Below are positions 1 to 11,063 of a stretch of DNA of 64,000 bases, one piece after another. The stretch's first letter is position 1. Every line of letters starts with the position of its first letter. The DNA comes from Clonostachys chloroleuca (taxonomy: Eukaryota > Ascomycota > Sordariomycetes > Hypocreales > Bionectriaceae). The DNA lies in the NCBI GenBank assembly GCA_037952775.1, contig JBANAY010000003.1, positions 19,282,001-19,346,000 of the forward strand. Reading direction: 5' to 3'. The notes beneath the pieces are model-generated. The model had not been told where the DNA came from. It worked only from the letters and a program-made list of their open reading frames with translations, and searched no databases. The translations under genes and the position numbers were made by a program.

Positions 1-1245
1 TAGAAGAGAGGGCGCTCCGAATAGTTGGACCCGCGACGCCAGGGGAGAGGAGGAAGGTTTTAAGGATAACAAAAAGCCAATCTGTGCTACGAGGAGCCAC
101 TACATACGTACGTATCACTGGACCAGGAGTAGGGGTCGATCCAAGGATGAGCATATTCCCTCCCCGGCAAGGTAGGTGCAATTGGTCGCGGATATAATGA
201 GAAGACAGTATGTACGGCCCGCTTGTGTGTGCTTTCGACCAGCGATTACGCGGCATGCAGAGCTGGCAGGTTTGTTCGTGGAGAAGTACTTACGCTAAAA
301 CATCCGATCACTCTGTTCGCAGTCATCAGCATACATGTTGGATAACAAGGCGTCCGTGCCGCCTGCACCGTTTCAAGCTTCTCGAGGACTGGGAGGTCAG
401 GGAGGTGGCAGCATGAAGATCTGCTATTGCGATCGGCCATTCTCAGTGAGCAGTTGCCAAAGAGCACAGCCTGTAACATGTCTGTTTCAGAGTCTTTATC
501 TGCCCAGCAGCCAACATCCAGCGCAGGCTGGCCTCATACTGTGCCGACAGAAGCAACTTGACACATCCATGTGGAGAAGCAGCGGATCCGAGGCTGGACG
601 ATGGCCCTGCTTGTGCCTGGGACCTTGTCATGTTAGTGCCCCTTTCCTTTCTGCAGCCGCCCGAGCCACCGAGCCGTACCGACATCACGATACTATCCCT
701 GCGTATCTAGATGGGTATCCCATGGGCGCGGGGAGTATGTAGGCTCAACACAAGTCCACATGGGCAAGTTCTCATGAGCATTATTACCTCTGTTGCTCTG
801 AAATGTGCAACTAGTCCCAGCTGCGGCTGCAAGTCTGCGTGGGAGAACTCAATAGTCAAACGGAAGTGGATGTTGCTGGTCAGGCACAAACAGCCGCTGT
901 TCGAGCTTCGGCAGGTCCAGCCACTAAAACCCGGGGATTGGTCAACCAACAGGCACCAGAAAGCTTATTCTCCAGCGCCAAGGACCGGCATCTGCTCTGC
1001 ATCAAAGGCCAGGCCCAATCCAGCAGGTCGCGAGATACAGAACCCATCAGTCGCCTTAAAGCATCATTTGCCTTCTAGTCCATCGTGTATGAGCCGCCCA
1101 ATGCAGCATCATGCGTCCACATCCATCAAAACACGCGGCATTCTCTCACCTCGGCGGCAGAAGGGGGCGCGTCGCCTTTATTACGTAGGAGCCGCGCACC
1201 ACCCATCTGAAAAGAGACGGAAAGTGGGAGCCACCAGTAGGCCAA
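1..1245. other. Intergenic, no gene recognised
   Basis: I see no supported gene. The open frames here are short, lack ATG context or family resemblance, and overlap each other on both strands. The segment lies 3' of the F-box pseudogene. Confidence 0.6.
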
Positions 1246-2144
1246 CTAAAAACCCCAAGGAGCTCCGCTTCTCGCCTCGAATCGAGACCTTTGCACGTCC
1301 CTTTGGGTTTCCAGACTGAGACGCAATTCGCTGGTCGATTTACACAGATATTCGGCTTCCCCGTGCCTCTTGCTCCTCTTGCCGGTATACCTACCCAAGA
1401 GGGCCACCTCGACCTCCAATGTTGTTAAGTGGTCAAGGCGAGGCTCTCCCGCAGGCCACTGAAATACTGCCGGGTTTGGTACTGTGATTGACAGGTCTAT
1501 AACAGCAGGAAGATAAAACAGAGACATGGCAAGTGGGAAAACTTGCTCATCTTCGGAGAAAATCTCGTCCATGTCCCTGTGATAAATCAACCGGCTAAGC
1601 TGCTTAAATTTGGGGGAGCTGACCGAGGATCTTAGACAGGAGCACTTGTCCAGTAATATCAAACCCATCAATGAAGTTTTAGGTAATCGCGAGAAAGCTT
1701 GTGTTGGAAAGATTTGCGATCAAGAGAGCAGTAAGAGCATCCATGCTAGTTGACCCTGACCTAAGTTTGTCAACCCACAGACCGATATAAGGGACCTGGA
1801 ACTCGTTGATCGCAGCTGAAAACTGATCTAGCGGCATTCTAGTCGTATCCAAAGGGTCTGGCGGCGAAGCTCCAAACCCTGCTCCATACAAAGATACAGA
1901 GTCTATATACTATAACAGCTCTGGTCTCTGGAGGAGAGTATGGAGGAGGGAGACGATGGGAGGTACGTGATAGTAGTTCCATTCTAGAGAAATGGCGGAA
2001 TAAAGAAAAGGCTCGGCATGGTGGCGCAATGATTTATTGACAAGACAAAGCTTCGCATAATCAGATCGTGGGATGAGGCCCAAGATGTGATTGGTGACTT
2101 CATTTGGGAAGGCCAAAAAGCTGGGCCGTTGTTTCTTCTGACAT
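1246..2144 (-). pseudogene. F-box protein pseudogene
   Basis: The fragments in order look like a fungal F-box protein. An N-terminal F-box (FPNEVTNHILGLIPRSDYAK followed by LCLVNKSLRHHAEPFLY) leads to RPELL, then SVSLYGAGFG, and later FYLPAVIDLSI with NPAVFQWPAGEP, the usual leucine-rich sequel. The gene is broken at least four times. A T5 run (plus-strand A5 at 2115-2119) puts the only good ATG (2144) one base out of frame with the F-box. An in-frame TAG lies at 1910-1912 and an in-frame TAA at 1679-1681. A C5 run (plus-strand G5 at 1612-1616) shifts the frame again. Family resemblance fades near position 1390, so the 3' end also looks lost. Both stops could derive from Gln codons (CAG, CAA) by C-to-T change. 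The F-box family supplies substrate adaptors of SCF ubiquitin ligases, but this copy is unlikely to make product. Confidence 0.75.
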
Positions 2145-2264
2145 GACTATGGATTGTAAAGGAATATCTTGCAGAGCGATTGTTGCCGTATGCTACTCTT
2201 CTGGTATAGTTGGATAAGAAGAGTGTCCCTGATCATCTTCTCCTACCGACCATCAATTCTGTGG

Positions 2265-2271
2265 TATATAA
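2265..2271 (+). promoter_or_regulatory. TATA-like element of 5S gene
   Basis: TATATAA lies 25 to 31 bases upstream of the mature 5S start. Filamentous-fungal 5S genes are known to use a TATA-like box near -29 together with internal Pol III elements, so the spacing fits. Confidence 0.55.
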
Positions 2272-2295
2272 GCTCAAGCGGTCTCTCTAACCCTC

Positions 2296-2414
2296 ACATA
2301 CGACCATACCCATTCGAAAACACGCGATCCCGTCCGCTCTCGCCTAGTTAAACGGATGAGGGGCCGATTAGTAGTTGGGTCGGTGACGACCAGCGAATAC
2401 CGGCTGTTGTATGT
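2296..2414 (+). rRNA. 5S ribosomal RNA
   Basis: A 119-nt sequence begins ACATACGACCATA and ends GGCTGTTGTATGT, which are the conserved ends of fungal 5S rRNA and pair as helix I. The conserved TTAGTAGTTGGG and GGTGACGACCAGCGAAT blocks are present. Helix III closes with GCGA and TCGC. A run of T follows directly, a Pol III terminator. The copy is identical base for base to the one at 23920-24038. Isolated 5S genes scattered in the genome, rather than one in the rDNA repeat, are usual in Pezizomycotina. Confidence 0.95.
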
Positions 2415-2997
2415 TTTTTTTTCGAGTTCTTATTTTTGTGATGTTTTCGATGGTTGATATCGAAGTTTTTCAAAAAGGTCACCCTTTCCCCTTTTTTTAG
2501 ACCTAGCTTGTTATCTTTGACGTGGGAAGCGCACATATGATTGATTGGCTTGATGCAGGAATACGGGCCTGTCCAAATGGGGGCAGAAGGGCGAATAACA
2601 TTGACCCCGCCAGAGAAGATGTAACCGCTAACAGAGATCCACTACCTCACCTCACCTACATCAGTACTTCGGTGAGTAGGCGGGAGCTTGGGGAGATGCC
2701 AAGTATTGAACCCAACCATCCACAAGATGCTGGAAATCCATCGTCAACATGAAAACACCAGGTAATCTTCACTCAAACACGTTCACTTCGTGCAAAAGGC
2801 TCCGATTCATTGTGGCTATGCCCGTTCAATATTTTTCTCTTTGATTCGCGATCCGAGCTAGTGCCAGGACACAATTTATATATACATTATCAAGAAACAA
2901 ATGGAGCTCCATCATCAAGATGGCTCGTTCTTCACATTTTCTCCCCTTCTATCTTCCCGTTGTTCCGCCTTCTAAACTCCAGAGGTGTCCCGATGCT
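2415..2997. other. Intergenic between 5S gene and monooxygenase gene
   Basis: The T-rich Pol III terminator of the 5S gene is at its left edge and the 3' flank of the minus-strand monooxygenase gene is at its right edge. Nothing else is recognised. Confidence 0.5.
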
Positions 2998-4107
2998 TCA
3001 AGAGCACTGTCCGGTAGGCTGGGCAGTCACCGTCACAGTGGTTGGCTTGGCGGTCACGGTGACCGTGGTGGGCTGGGCCGTGACGGTCACGAAGACGGTG
3101 GATGAGGTGGGCTGGGCGACAACGCTCTGCTTGGAGCTGGAGGCGACGGCAGTGGCAGCAGGGGCGGAGGAAGCGGCAGCGGCGGCGCTGGAGGTGACGG
3201 GGGAAGATCCAGTGTCGTCGCCCTCGTCCTCACACTCGTCATCATCGCCGGTGTTGGTGTCGTCACCCTCGTCCTCGCACTCATCGTCGCCCTGGTTGCC
3301 GGTGTCATCGTCGGCTCCATCGTCCTCGCACTCGTCGTCATCACCGGGGGTGGTGGTGGGCTGAGAGCTGCCGGGGGTGGTCGAGCTGCCAGGTACGGGA
3401 GTCACGGCGGCGGAGGTGGGAGCCTGGCTCAGGGCCGCCGAGGTGGTGGCAACGGGAGTCTGGGCGGCGCTGGAGGTGGCAATGGTCTGGGTAGGGGCGG
3501 CAGAGCTGGCAACGGCGGACGAGGGCGAGGGGCTGGAGCCGCTGCCGCCACCGACGGTGAAGTCAACGCAGGCCTCGTAGGTCTGGTCGATGTTGTGGGC
3601 ATCCCAGTACCACTGCAGGACACAGTCGCCAGCGGTGGTGCATTCGCCGCTGAGGTCCGAGGGGAGGGTCACGCTGAAGGCAGTGTTGTTGGCGGGGATG
3701 CCGGAGTTGCTGGCATAGTTGTCAAACTCAATGAGAGGCTGTCCGATGATCGTGTTGCTGCTGGTCTTGACGACGGACACGTTGGCAATGCCAGTGTGGG
3801 GGGCAGCAATGGTGATCTCGAAGGGGATGGTCTGGCCGAGAGCGTACGACTGGACCGAGGCCGAGTTGTCTTCGAACTGGAAACCCTTGCAGAGCCAGAG
3901 GTTGCAGTTTGCCGAGTCCAGGCTAGAACCAACAACCTGGAGGATACCCTGAACGTTTCCGTTGATATCGGAGGACTGCTGGTAGTATGGCTGCTCACCG
4001 CAGGCGGCCTTGAAGGCATTACCTGGCTTACGGGGAGTGGGCGACTTGATGAAGCCGTGGGCGGCAACAAGGGGCAGAAGAGCTGCGAGGGTTGTGAATT
4101 GCTTCAT
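2998..4107 (-). CDS. Secreted AA16-like lytic polysaccharide monooxygenase with acidic tail
   Basis: This 369-aa single-exon protein has a signal peptide (residues 1-16) ending VAA, so the mature protein starts with His17 (HGFIKSPTPRKPG). An N-terminal histidine is the first arm of the copper brace of LPMOs. The block AACGEQPYYQQSSD, NLWLCKGFQFEDN, APHTGIANVSVV and GDCVLQWYWDAHNIDQTYE through CVDFTV matches, from memory, the AA16 family, which cleaves cellulose oxidatively outside the cell. The second copper histidine is probably in APHTG and the axial Tyr in the WYWDA to DFTV segment. After residue ~190 comes a Ser/Thr/Pro linker, then several repeats like DDDECEDEGDDT, and finally Val-Thr repeats ending QCS. 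There is no C-terminal hydrophobic GPI signal. The family assignment is by recognition and another chitin-binding/LPMO class is possible. Confidence 0.8.
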   Translation of the reverse strand: MKQFTTLAALLPLVAAHGFIKSPTPRKPGNAFKAACGEQPYYQQSSDINGNVQGILQVVGSSLDSANCNLWLCKGFQFEDNSASVQSYALGQTIPFEITIAAPHTGIANVSVVKTSSNTIIGQPLIEFDNYASNSGIPANNTAFSVTLPSDLSGECTTAGDCVLQWYWDAHNIDQTYEACVDFTVGGGSGSSPSPSSAVASSAAPTQTIATSSAAQTPVATTSAALSQAPTSAAVTPVPGSSTTPGSSQPTTTPGDDDECEDDGADDDTGNQGDDECEDEGDDTNTGDDDECEDEGDDTGSSPVTSSAAAAASSAPAATAVASSSKQSVVAQPTSSTVFVTVTAQPTTVTVTAKPTTVTVTAQPTGQCS

Positions 4108-5794
4108 TTTGATGATTGTTATCGGGATGTTGGAAAAAGATGGATTGTCTTATAAGATGGTAGGGATGTTCGATCCGAGCTGTCGTCTAGGCGAGGCAGA
4201 AAATGTAAACCGTCAAGGTTGAATGAATGTCTAGTTGGTTGGAAGTGAAAGAATGGTATGTACAGCTGTACTGAAAGAGAAAGCAATTGAAGAGCCTGTC
4301 TTCGTTCGACGAGAGATGAGTCGGTAGAGAGACCAAAACTTGCAACACTGGCCGTCTCTCCTCGATATATATGTCGTCTGGTCTCTGCCCTGCTACACCA
4401 AACGTGCCCGTGGGTCGTATCCCACCACTCATTTACGGCCGCATCCGAGGCCCCATGCCAGCCCACAGGGCGGTTAACAACATGCACTGCAAGCATGGCA
4501 CCACGAACAGAGTTGTTTCCGCCCCAGTGAGACCTGCCGAGACTCAGGTGAGCCAGGGAAAAGAGCCAGGGCTCTGCATCTTGATCCGATACAGCCTATC
4601 TCGCTAAAGGCGCCCACCACTTATTAGCCCCATCTAGATGGAACAATCTCGAGAAGCTTCACCAGCGATTCGGGAGTGATTCCCAGTATGGCACGCGGAG
4701 TGTGAAGGCCGGCCGGATTAGAGTTAGAGAGAAGTGGTGACAAGTGGTGGCACCCTGGAATCGGCGAGGTTTTGCCCACCTGAAGTTCAAACTCGGAGAT
4801 CCCAGCACGCGCATTTATTGGCCGTTTCAAGGGCCCCCAGCCAGCGACAAGGCCAGCTCCTTTTCTTGGCAACGCTCAGAGCCATCGGAAAACAGTATCG
4901 CTGAGGTCAATTGAGTACGTAGAGCGAGTTCCCATGAGAAAGAATTGCTCACGCGTTGTCAATCTTTTCATTGTCGTCGCTGCTGTTCAGAATCGTTTTT
5001 CAATGCCTCAGCTTCGCTCTCTCCCAATGCGAATGCCTCCTGGCGGGGCAAATGAGTTTTGAATCTCCCTCTAAATCTCCGCCGGGTCTAAATCTCCTCC
5101 AGCACTCAACTGATGTGAACAAAGTTCCGGCCCATGTGAACAGCCCAGGTGAAACAACTCTGATCCAGGTTCACGTGCTTATCTCACATTAAGCCAGCCA
5201 GCGGCGGTGTAGCACGACTGATTGGGATCAATCCTGCCTTGGAATCTACCCCTTCCCACGGCCAGTCCCTTGCCGCCGCGACGCAGGATGGCCAGGGTGT
5301 TTGCCGCCAGGCGGCTTGGCGATGCGATTCCCTGATCCAGCACAGAACGCACCTTGGAAGCTTGGAACCTGGGAGATTGGAAAGGCCTGCCGCCTGCCTT
5401 CACCGTTGAGGGATTGCGCTTTTTGTCCCCCAACTGTCCGCTACGGTTGGAACCGGCGCCAAGAGGCGTCTCACGTTCAATGCCAGCATCTATCTAGATG
5501 GTCAGGAGTTTCAGGTGTCGCATGAAATCATCCGTCTGAGGGATTGGCAGTTGTCAAGCCGCAATTATTGCTGACGCCTTCTTTCCCACCTCTGCATCAT
5601 CAGTCATCTTACTGGCTCTGCTCATCCTCGCGCGGGTAGTAACCAATCGCGAGGCACTCATTGTAGTGACGGTTTCCCCGTCAGATATTGATAAGCTACA
5701 AAGATTCAAATCTAACGCTGGCTCTGGCCTGCGGTAACTTGGCATTATCCTAAACAAGTCTCCAGTTCGCTAAATCCCAGTACGGTTATTTCAT
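4108..5794. other. Upstream region of the monooxygenase gene
   Basis: This 1.7-kb segment holds the promoter side of the minus-strand monooxygenase gene and the 3' flank of the reductase gene. A TATAT run lies around 4366-4374, about 260 bases from the ATG. No coding sequence is supported; the minus-strand frames near 4119-4496 show no family resemblance. Confidence 0.5.
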
Positions 5795-8700
5795 TCAAAT
5801 AGGTTCATCTCTTGGCTCAATCAGGACCTCATTAATGGCAACATAGCTCGGCTGGCAGACAGCGTACACGATCGAGTTGGCCACATCCTCCGGCTCAAGC
5901 ACCTTGGCGCCCGTTGGTTCTCCGTACTTCTTGATCGCCTCCTTGTCAGTCGACATCCCGAGAAGATCAGTCTGGGTGTTTCCTGGTTGGACCGATGTCA
6001 CACGCAGTCCGGTCCCCGCGGTCTCCAGGCGAAGTGCCTGAAGGGTAGCCTCAACAAAGAACTTGGAGGCCGAGTACACGCCAAGCCCAGGGAAGACCTT
6101 GCGGCCGGCGTCCGAGGAGATGGCGACTATGTGCCCAGCGCTTCGGGAGAGCATTCCAGGAACGGTGGAGGAGAGGCAGTGGAGCAAACCCTTGCAGTTC
6201 ACATCCACCGTTCGTTCCCACTCATCCGTCTGGCAATTTGCCATCATGGTGAAGAACATCACACCCGCGCAGCTCACAAGAATGTCCACGGGGCCCAACT
6301 TTTCCTCTGTCGTTTTAATAAGGCTCTCGACCTGAGCCTTGTCGGTGACATCCGTTTTCTGGATAAGAATCTTGCCCCCGCACCCATTTCCAGTGCACTG
6401 AGCCTTAACAGCCTCCAGCGCCTCAGTGCGGCGAGCGGCGAGAGTAACGTGTGCTCCCTCCCGAGCGAGGCCAACTGCCACTGCGGCGCCAATTCCAGAG
6501 GATGCTCCGGTAACGACAGCAACCTTGCCAGCCAGCCTGCCTATCTTCTTTGGTGAGGATAGCACCCCATTAACAGCCTGCCTCTTAGGGGGTGGGGGAG
6601 CCATCCTCGAGAGTAGAAGTGTCTCATGTATGTCTCCAGAAGAGCGCTATCTAGCCTGGGCCGTTTGAGACCGTAGATGTCCAATAAAGCCAATGTCTTC
6701 TCGTCTTTTAGAACGATTACTGACTGTAATCCCTTGACGGTTGGCATACCACCTCGTAGAATGTCGACAGTAAAAGGCACATCGCCATGGGTAGCGCTAC
6801 GATTCTCGCGCCACACCTTAACCCAGTTATCCCAAGGGACTCTATCCGTCTTGTACCCGAGCTCGGCAAGGTTGTCAAATAGTTTATTTGCAGGTAGAGG
6901 GCTCGAATCGCCCAAATGGTAGACGCTTGCGTTGGGGCCATCGGCATGGTTGCACAGGGTAGTGATGGCGGTACTAACAAAGTCAACCGGCGCCATTTCA
7001 GGAAACCACCCCTCGACGTTGGGAGAGCTTTGAAGATGAAGCGATTCTACGATGAGGGCGTTGAGAAGGTCCCATGTGTTGGTTGCGCCTGTGACGCTGT
7101 GTCCGCTGATAGTGCCTGGACGGTACACCCTGACTGGGATTCCACGGCGTCCTGCCTCAAACACAAGCTTCTCTGCCACCCACTTTGTCTGGCCGTAGCC
7201 ATCAAGAAGCTTGTCCGGAACATCTTGAATGTCAACCACCGTATCCTCAGTCCAGCCGTCCACAGAGTGCGGTAGAACGCCGTTAGTGGAAATGTGGTGG
7301 ACCGTGGCACCTCCACGAGATGCAAGGCGGAGGATCTGTCTCGTGCCTCCTACGTTTGCATTGCGCAGGGCGGCGTAGGGGTACACCAAATTGACCGTAG
7401 CAGCAGAGTGAATGATGACCTGCACACGGTTGGCGAGCTCGTCAAAAGCCTCGGGGGATAAACCTAGGCGAGAACGTGCAAGGTTACCCGGCACGATTTC
7501 AACTCGGTCCAAACAGGAGTCGTTCCAGATCCCCAGATCAATCAGGTTCTTTCGGACACGAGCCATGCCAGCTGGGCGGCAGTCCTTGGTGGGTTCGGTA
7601 AATCGAATTAGACATAGAATGTGAGCCGACGTATTTTCCAACAGGGACTTCAGTAAGAAGGCTCCTAGATACCCGGTCGCGCCAGTCAACAACACCGTCT
7701 CGGCATCCTTGAGACGCGTAAATTCGGTGGTCTTGGGTTGGATTTCCTCAGGAAGAGAAGAATCCTGCTTTAAAACGGCTGGCAGATCCGCCTGCACTGC
7801 TGCGGTGTGGCCATCGCGAGCGGCCTTGATGGCTTCGAGGTGGCCCTCTAGGGTAGGTGTACCGGCAAGAGGAGCAAGAGGCACGGGGAAGCCAAATATC
7901 TGTGTAAATCGACCAGCGACCTCGGCAAGGGAAAGAGAGTGCCCTCCGAGATCGAAAAAGTCATGCTTTGAAGTTATGGTAGATGGAGGGATACTGAGAG
8001 CAGTGGCCCAAATCTTGATGACGGTCTCCATCTTGATTTTGGTGTTTTGCTCCACAGTGGATTGCTTCTTGGGAGTCTTGGGGTTTGGAGGCGCGGGAAG
8101 CCCTTTCAAATTGATCTTTCCAGATACATCGTGCGTAGGCAGGTCCTCCAGCTCGACCCAGATTGGAGGAATCATATAGTGAGCGAGGTGTGCGGAAAGG
8201 GCACGACGGGCCAAGGGGCTGTATCCTGACTCGTCGACGACCACCACGGTTCTATCGTGGGTGGGCTTCTTATCCGGCACGAAATAGGCGACGAGCTGCC
8301 TGCTTAGGCCTTCACCGTGTGCCACAACGGCACAATCACGGACGGCAAGATGTTTCACGATAGCACTCTCCACAGCAGCGGGTTGAACGGTGTACCCTCG
8401 GGTCTTGATCATTCCGTGTACACGGCCTGTGATTTCAAGGAGGCCAGATGGTAGAATCCTTGCGAGATCACCGGTTCGATACATGCGAGCACCTTCATTC
8501 TTGGTGAATGGGTCACACTGGAAGGCCTTGGCTGTAGTCTCAGGAAGATTTAGGTAGCCGCGGGCAAGCATGTTCCCACCAACGAATAGCTCTCCACTGA
8601 CACCTGGCTCGACTCTGTTGCCGGCCTTGTCGAGAATGTAGACATGGTCAGGGTCAATTGGCGGTCCGACGGGACATACTGCATAACCTGGATCCAAGAA

Positions 8701-9651
8701 CTTGCTCACTTCGCCAACTGCCACCTCATGCGTCTCACAGGCACTGTAAACATTGAAGATGCGAGTGTTGGGCAAGGCCTCCACCGCACGGCGGGCCAGA
8801 TCGGTCGAGAGAACTTCGCCATTCAGCCACAATGACTTGAGGCCTGGGAGCTTAGAGCCAAGATTCGGATGTCTTGAGAGCACAGTGGCCAGGAGGGTGG
8901 GCGTCATGAGGGTATCATGGATGTTTTTCTCGGCCAGAAGCTCCACCAGGGCGGTCGGGTCATAGCTTACACTGTCGGGAACGGCAACGGTGGTGGCACC
9001 TCTCAGCAAGGGTCGGAGAATCTCCCAGACGAAGAACACGTTGCATGCAACCCTATCACCAGGCTGCAGATCACTTACACCAAACCTAGCATTGTATGAT
9101 GTCACGGGGGCTCGGTGCGGGTTGGCGATGCCTTTCGGCTGACCAGTGGTTCCGGAGGAGTACGAGACAAAAGCAAGGCGGTCGAGGTCGTCGTCACTCG
9201 GCAAGGGTGGTTTTGGCAACACGTCAAGGGGCGGCGGGCGCGCATCGGTAGGCTGGTTGGGCTGGTCGAGGATAATGAGGGGGACATCGGCTTTGATGTG
9301 TCCGGCGTGGGCGAGCTGTGTAACGACCACAGTGGGCTTGGAATCCTCAATGACGTCCTTCAACAGGGCAGAGGGGTATGCCAGCTCTAATACGAGGAAG
9401 GCTCCTCCAGCACGGAGTGCAGCTAGACATGCAATGACATAGTCGGCGCTGCGGCCCATCAGGACACCCACGAGGTCATCACGTCCGACGCCGTGGGAGC
9501 GAAGGCGATTGGCCAGCGCCCAGGTCTCGCTGTCGAGCTCGGCATACGTGAGGGTTCGCTTTTCGTCCTCGAGAGCAATGGCATTGGGCGTTGCTTGAGC
9601 CTGCTGCTCGAATTGGGCCGCCAGGTCCTTCTCGAGGTCAATGATGGCCAT
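5795..9651 (-). CDS. A-T-R-R carboxylate reductase, glycine-betaine-reductase-like (frame interrupted)
   Basis: Two open frames on the minus strand make one multidomain reductase of about 1,285 aa. The first (9651-6541) has an adenylation domain with YSSGTTGQPKG (164-174), YSACETHE (~302), YRTGDL (391-396) and GKINLKG (~511). A carrier domain follows with DLGGHSL, whose Ser572 is the phosphopantetheine site. Next is a thioester reductase with TGATGYLG (656-663) and a catalytic YGQTK (819-823). The second frame (6604-5795) is an SDR with TGASSGIG, a Ser and a YSASK motif. A-T-R-R is the layout of fungal glycine-betaine reductase, characterised in Aspergillus nidulans, which reduces betaine to its aldehyde and then to choline. 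The frames overlap and are joined by adding one C in the C5-A-C5 tract at 6588-6598. The total then equals 1,286 codons. The substrate is inferred from architecture; I could not verify the betaine pocket. An amino-acid permease lies 1.4 kb upstream. Confidence 0.85.
6588..6598 (-). other. C5-A-C5 tract at R1/R2 junction
   Basis: Two runs of five C separated by one A (minus strand) sit where the thioester-reductase frame must change to the SDR frame. One additional C, or a -1 slip, would read ...GWLPPPPKRQ and continue into the SDR. Without it the first frame ends at 6541 after an unlike tail (GCYPHQRR). Confidence 0.7.
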
Positions 9652-11063
9652 TGTGTGTGGTGGGCCCTGGGGCCAAAGAGTGTGTTTCTAGGTTTCTGAT
9701 TCCCCGGGTGGCTGAGAGCCCTTGAGCCCTTGGAGTGCTATTTGCAAAGGGGAGAATGGGGGAATCTGGCCCTAGAAAAAAAAGAGGGGAGGAGGGAGGA
9801 CGGTAGAGAAAGATAGAGCAGGAGCGAACGGTGAGGTGGCGGCAGTGGACATTTTGTAGCTCAGGAATGGAAGGAGAGCACGAGAGCAAAGTTTACCGTC
9901 ACACAACCAACCTAGAATTCTAGCATGCGGGTCTCCAGCTGCGGGCTACGGGGGTGCTGCTCGATTAATTAGCGCCATCGGGCAAGATGACCATGTGCAG
10001 GCACATTCAAAGGGACCATTGACGAACAGCAGGGCGGAAGATGGCTGCGTGGGTTGTCATGCTGCATATGCTGGAGGCGAGAACCCGCTCCTTGGTGGCT
10101 ACGATGCTGCCAATGACGACAGTCTCCGGGACAGCAGGGCGAATTGGAAGCCTCCATCGATCACACAGTCTACAAACGTCGACACCATCATCACCTTCAT
10201 CCCACTCTATCAACTCCTCCCGTCCGTGGCCGTGTGGAACCCCTCCACGCGCCCCCCGCGGAGGTTCCTTGTCGATGAATTGAGGTGGGATGTGAGAGCG
10301 GTCGAGAGCCATGGATTGTTCCGCGTGGGCTGTGATTGGTTCCCAACATATCAAGGACCTGCATCTAGCCCTTCGGGGATTCAGCTTGTCACCGACTTCG
10401 GTACACCTTGGCCGAATCGGTACCTGCCTGCATGCTGGGAGTTACGCCAGCAAGTTGTCTGGACCACGAGGTTGCAATGTTGTCTCTGGATCGACAACAG
10501 ACAGAAGCGAGCCGCCTTTTTTGTGCCCTCCATTCCAGCGCCTGCTCGATCACCTCGCCTCAAGACTGGAAAGCAGTTTGAATTGATAGGGCTAGGCTAG
10601 CCCATGATGTATTGAGTGCCGCCAATGCATCACTCCACCCTGGAGCCGCCAAGGCCATTTGCTAGGCCCTGAAGCAGGGTTCTTCCTCAACAAAAAATGG
10701 CAGATGCTGATCTGTCGTTCTTTGACATGTGATTGTGGGTTCAACGGTGCAAGACAGGCGGAGAGAAACGGGCGGCATAACATTGACGATGTTTTAAACG
10801 CCTGGAATTTCTTATTAATCCTCACCCCTACGGATCAAAACCCGATCATTCGCCATATTGCTGCACTCAGCTGGTTGCTCAGCTAGAAGCACACTCACCG
10901 ACTGACCCCCACTGATGACCATCACGGGACCACCCATGCACGAGCGTGTTACAAATATAAATCAGGAATCAATATGCTATATGCTTCGCTAAACAAGGTA
11001 TGCTCAAAAATCTATCGAATGATATTACCTGGCCATACAACTGTCCGAACCGGCTTTGGCCAA
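9652..11063. other. Upstream region of the reductase gene
   Basis: This segment separates the reductase start from the 3' end of the permease gene. It contains the promoter of the reductase. Open frames at 9995-10600 (plus) and 10007-10354 (minus) overlap each other and resemble no family. No gene is called. Confidence 0.5.

Noticed and set aside
711..1319. Plus-strand 202-aa frame at the left end
   Set aside because: No family resemblance and overlaps several equally long frames. Begins without a supported promoter.
6541..6604. A 29-nt intron (GTGCTA to GGCAG) joining the two reductase frames
   Set aside because: The phase fits but 29 nt is too short for a fungal intron. A longer one (donor GTCTCA to GATAG, about 125 nt) fits phase too but would cut out the end of the R1 domain.
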